A stretch of 64,000 nucleotides of DNA from Macrosoma leucophasiata (Eukaryota > Arthropoda > Insecta > Lepidoptera > Hedylidae): NCBI GenBank assembly GCA_036365455.1, contig JAWQUS010000010.1, positions 17,222,501-17,286,500 of the forward strand. The letters are read 5' to 3'. Below the pieces are notes generated by a model. It had not been told where the DNA came from and searched no databases. It saw nothing but the letters and a program-made list of their open reading frames with translations. Below, piece after piece: positions 61,745 through 64,000 of this stretch. Position numbers and translations under genes: made by a program. Position 1 is the first letter of the stretch. Each line of letters opens with the position of its first letter.

Positions 61745-63400
61745 TTGTGTTTATGGTGAAGGGAGTGCTTACTAGCATTGTGGTGCCGCTGTATAATAGC
61801 GCCGTCAACGGCTTCCTCAATGCCGGGATAGCTGTGATAATGAACAGAAGTGGGTTGCAGTTTGTTCCCAATGTCCCCGTGACGCCGGCAGCTCGCCGAC
61901 TCGCGGCGGGAATAAAGTTTGATTTAGTTTAGACACGACAATCCGTTTGTAGTAACAATAACGAACCCAATTATAGCCTTGCGCTCTCCGTCTGACCCGT
62001 TCCTTGCTGAAACTTGTGTAGTTTCCTGTAAGTGGAATCATTTGTATTTTGTCATTTGCTGTAATTTTTTTATTTCTATTTCCAATACAAACTTAGGTAT
62101 ATTTTCAGTACTTTGATTGTTTAAAAGGTCGTCTCGTGGAGAGAACACTACTACAGGTATTATATTATATCTGGTGGTAGAGCTCCAGTGACGGAGCTCG
62201 CGGGCGTAGGCACCACCGCATTACCTAATATACTTGCCGCTAAATGGTAGTGTTCAGCACTATTGTGTTCCGGTCAGGTGGTAATGTACGGCCCTGTAAT
62301 TTCCGGCACAGAGGCATAACACCTTAGGGCTCAGGAGTGGCAGCGCATCTGCATTTTGACCTCTGGTCATTGTGTGGGTGTCTATAGGCTGAAGTCATCA
62401 CGTAACATCAATGTGAACTGCGTGCTTCTTTGCCACTTTTATTACTTAAAAAAATATTGGCTACTTAAGCTCAAGATTTTTTGATGCTTCTCCAAAAATG
62501 AGGAGATTCTATGTTCGGCTGTATGCACCTATATTGTTAAATGTACTTATGTTGTAATGCACTTGCGAGGTGTACCTACGCCGTTTGATACCGCCGTCAA
62601 TGGCTTCCTCGAGCCAGTGATAAAAATAAACAAGTGGGTTGCAGTTTGTTCCCAATGTCCCCGTGACGCCGACAGCTTGCCGACTCTCGGCGGAAATTAA
62701 GTTTGATTAAGTTTAGACACGACAATCCGTTCGTAGTAACAATAAAGAAACCAATTATAGCCTTGCGCTCTCCGTCTGACCCGCTCCTTGCTGAAACTTG
62801 TGTAGTTTCCTGTAAGTTTCCACTTATAGGAAACTACACAACCATTTGTATTCTGTCATTTGCTAACCTTTTTTTGAATTCTGTTTCCAATTCATACTTA
62901 TATTTTCAGTACCTTGATTGTTTATAGGGTCGTCTCGTGGAGAGAACACTACTAGAGGTAAGCTACATAAGCTCAACTACTTTTTATCCTAGTGCAAAAA
63001 TTTGGAGATTCTTTATTCGAATGTATTTATGTATGTTCGTCGATTTGTCCGTTACTTGTGGACCGATTTCATTTATTTATTTTTGTTAAAAGCACTCGCG
63101 AGGTGTACTCCGTATAAGGCATAACGCCATCAATGGCATCCTCGAGCCAGCTGTGATAATAATAAACAGAAGTGGGTTGCAGTTTGTTCCCAATGTCCCC
63201 ATGACGCCGACAGCTCGCCGACTCCCGGCGGGAATAAAGTTTGATTTAGTTTAGACACGACAATCCGTTTGTAGTAACAATAACGAACCCAATTATAGCC
63301 TTGCGCTTCTCTTCTGACCCGCTCCTTGCTGAAACTTGTGTAGTTTCCTAAAGGGGAGTAATCTGTATTCTACCTGTTCTTATCTTTCTTGTATTTTGTT
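61745..63400 (+). repeat. tandem array of three units (about 490-540 bp) with a highly conserved core
   Basis: GTGGGTTGCAGTTTGTTCCC starts the core at about 61850, 62631 and 63172. Core segments include CAATGTCCCCGTGACGCCG, GACACGACAATCCGTT and GACCCG(T/C)TCCTTGCTGAAAC. Removing the F1 SINE at 62169-62456 from unit 1 restores a period of about 490 bp. Core copies are about 93-95% identical, whereas flanking parts of the units are hard to align. Unit 2 has an extra palindrome (TGTGTAGTTTCCTGTAAG ... CTTATAGGAAACTACACA). Confidence 0.85.
62169..62456 (+). mobile_element. F1 SINE-like element, full length, inside array unit 1
   Basis: CTGGTGGTAGAGCTCCAGTG ... TTTTATTACTTAAAAAAAT. Array unit 2 shows the corresponding position without insertion (ACTACTAGAGGTAAGCTACA). 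Confidence 0.9.
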
Positions 63401-64000
63401 TCGGGTATGTATAGTTAAAGTATTCTTATTATTGAAGAAATCGTCAGGTGGTGATTAGCGGCAGGTCGGCATAATGTCATTGTTAATTGGATTGGTTTCT
63501 GTTTTGAATTTTAAGGAAAATGCTAATGTTCGGCTGGGTATATTATTTTTATATATTAATTATATTGGCCAATATTCGGCTGGATTGCCCATTGTGAAGT
63601 TGGAATCTAATGAAGGAATCCTAGAGGAATCGAGAGAAACTAAATTTAGGAACGTAAATATGTTGTAAAATAAATTTAAAAAAAGATATATATATTTATT
63701 GACAAAATCTCAGTTTACATATTGTTGTTGATACTTCCCAGTAAGTTATCAGAGATACAGTGTCTTTTGTCGAAACTTTAAAAAACTGTATTATTTGGTG
63801 CGGGTGCAGGTAGGTACACAATAGATTCGTCTTAGAAAATTATTTTTTTGAACATCACAAAAGTAACAGACGAGGGTAACAGACCGTCCAAGCTGATGCC
63901 AAGTAACCTTAAAATACGGATATATATACATATAAAGTTTTTCAGAATATTATTTGATGTCATATTAAATTTTACCACTTAAGAGTTATTTTTGTGCTTA
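63401..64000. other. no gene seen
   Basis: AT-rich end of the window. A 64-codon ATG frame at 63474-63668 (hydrophobic middle, charged end, stop TAA) has no recognised family and is probably chance. Confidence 0.3.

Noticed and set aside
61747..62041. Frames on both strands in array unit 1 (61 codons plus, 74 codons minus) as a gene
   Set aside because: The other two units do not keep either frame over its full length. The conservation is reported as a finding without claiming a protein.
1..64000. A prokaryotic-style defence system, CRISPR array, phage or operon
   Set aside because: The window is repeat-dense eukaryotic DNA. No closely spaced co-directional genes, ribosome binding sites or regular spacer-repeat pattern exist.

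Overview
This is eukaryotic, AT-rich, gene-poor DNA, almost certainly from a moth or butterfly (Lepidoptera). That rests on the repeat families, recognised from memory: Helitron-like ends finishing in a GC-rich hairpin plus CTAG|T, a 5S-rRNA-headed SINE with a TTA-repeat tail, a LINE 3' tail with the GGCCGCCTATTGTG motif, the CCGGCCAAGTGCGAG / GACAGACGGACAG / GGTACGGAACCCT element, RTE-type reverse transcriptase remnants, mariner elements and a Penelope-like element. I find no intact host gene, no tRNA or rRNA gene, and no bacterial-type operon, CRISPR or phage system. The coding-like sequence belongs to transposable elements or is broken.

Layout. 0-9 kb: an R1-type LINE 3' end (253-702), four Helitron-like elements or ends, a hairpin MITE and old copies of a SINE-like family (here F1, about 285 bp, starting CTGGTGGTAGAGCTCC and ending in A). 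9.4-11.6 kb: a decayed tandem array of about 630-bp units interrupted by a foldback element. 11.6-20 kb: mostly unique DNA with F1 copies and a MITE. 20-25 kb: a second copy of the foldback, a broken gene of an uncharacterised protein family (21.8-22.8 kb), a hAT-like MITE and a nested pair of F1 elements with a clear target-site duplication. 27-30.6 kb: a 5S-derived SINE with a 7-bp target duplication, a 690-bp Helitron-like element and tRNA-like SINE sequence. 32-33.5 kb: a 3-unit tandem array of about 610 bp. 35.5-39.4 kb: nested elements (mariner inside a CCGG-family repeat; another CCGG-family copy and a LINE tail inside a large repeat ending in a foldback). 43-46.2 kb: a fresh 183-bp tandem duplication, then a decayed array interrupted by a second mariner. 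48-50 kb: the densest cluster: Penelope remnant, RTE 3' end, short Helitron, (TA)n, F1 SINE, and a Penelope-like element carrying an unbroken GIY-YIG reading frame. 51.7-54 kb: a 5'-truncated LINE with a 638-codon reverse-transcriptase frame, inserted into a CCGG-family repeat. 59.2-60.2 kb: an inverted copy of the 37.3-39.4 kb repeat. 61.7-63.4 kb: a three-unit tandem array with an unusually well preserved core.

The elements do not form a pathway. The window is a layered insertion record, and several nested pairs give relative ages. The best leads are the Penelope-like element and its inverted terminal repeats, the conserved core of the 61.7-63.4 kb triplication, the two mariners sharing the same lesions, and a short minus-strand reading frame at 34.7-34.9 kb that could be a terminal exon. 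Coordinates of repeat edges are usually good to within about 5-20 bases. Family assignments rest on recalled motifs, not on a database search.
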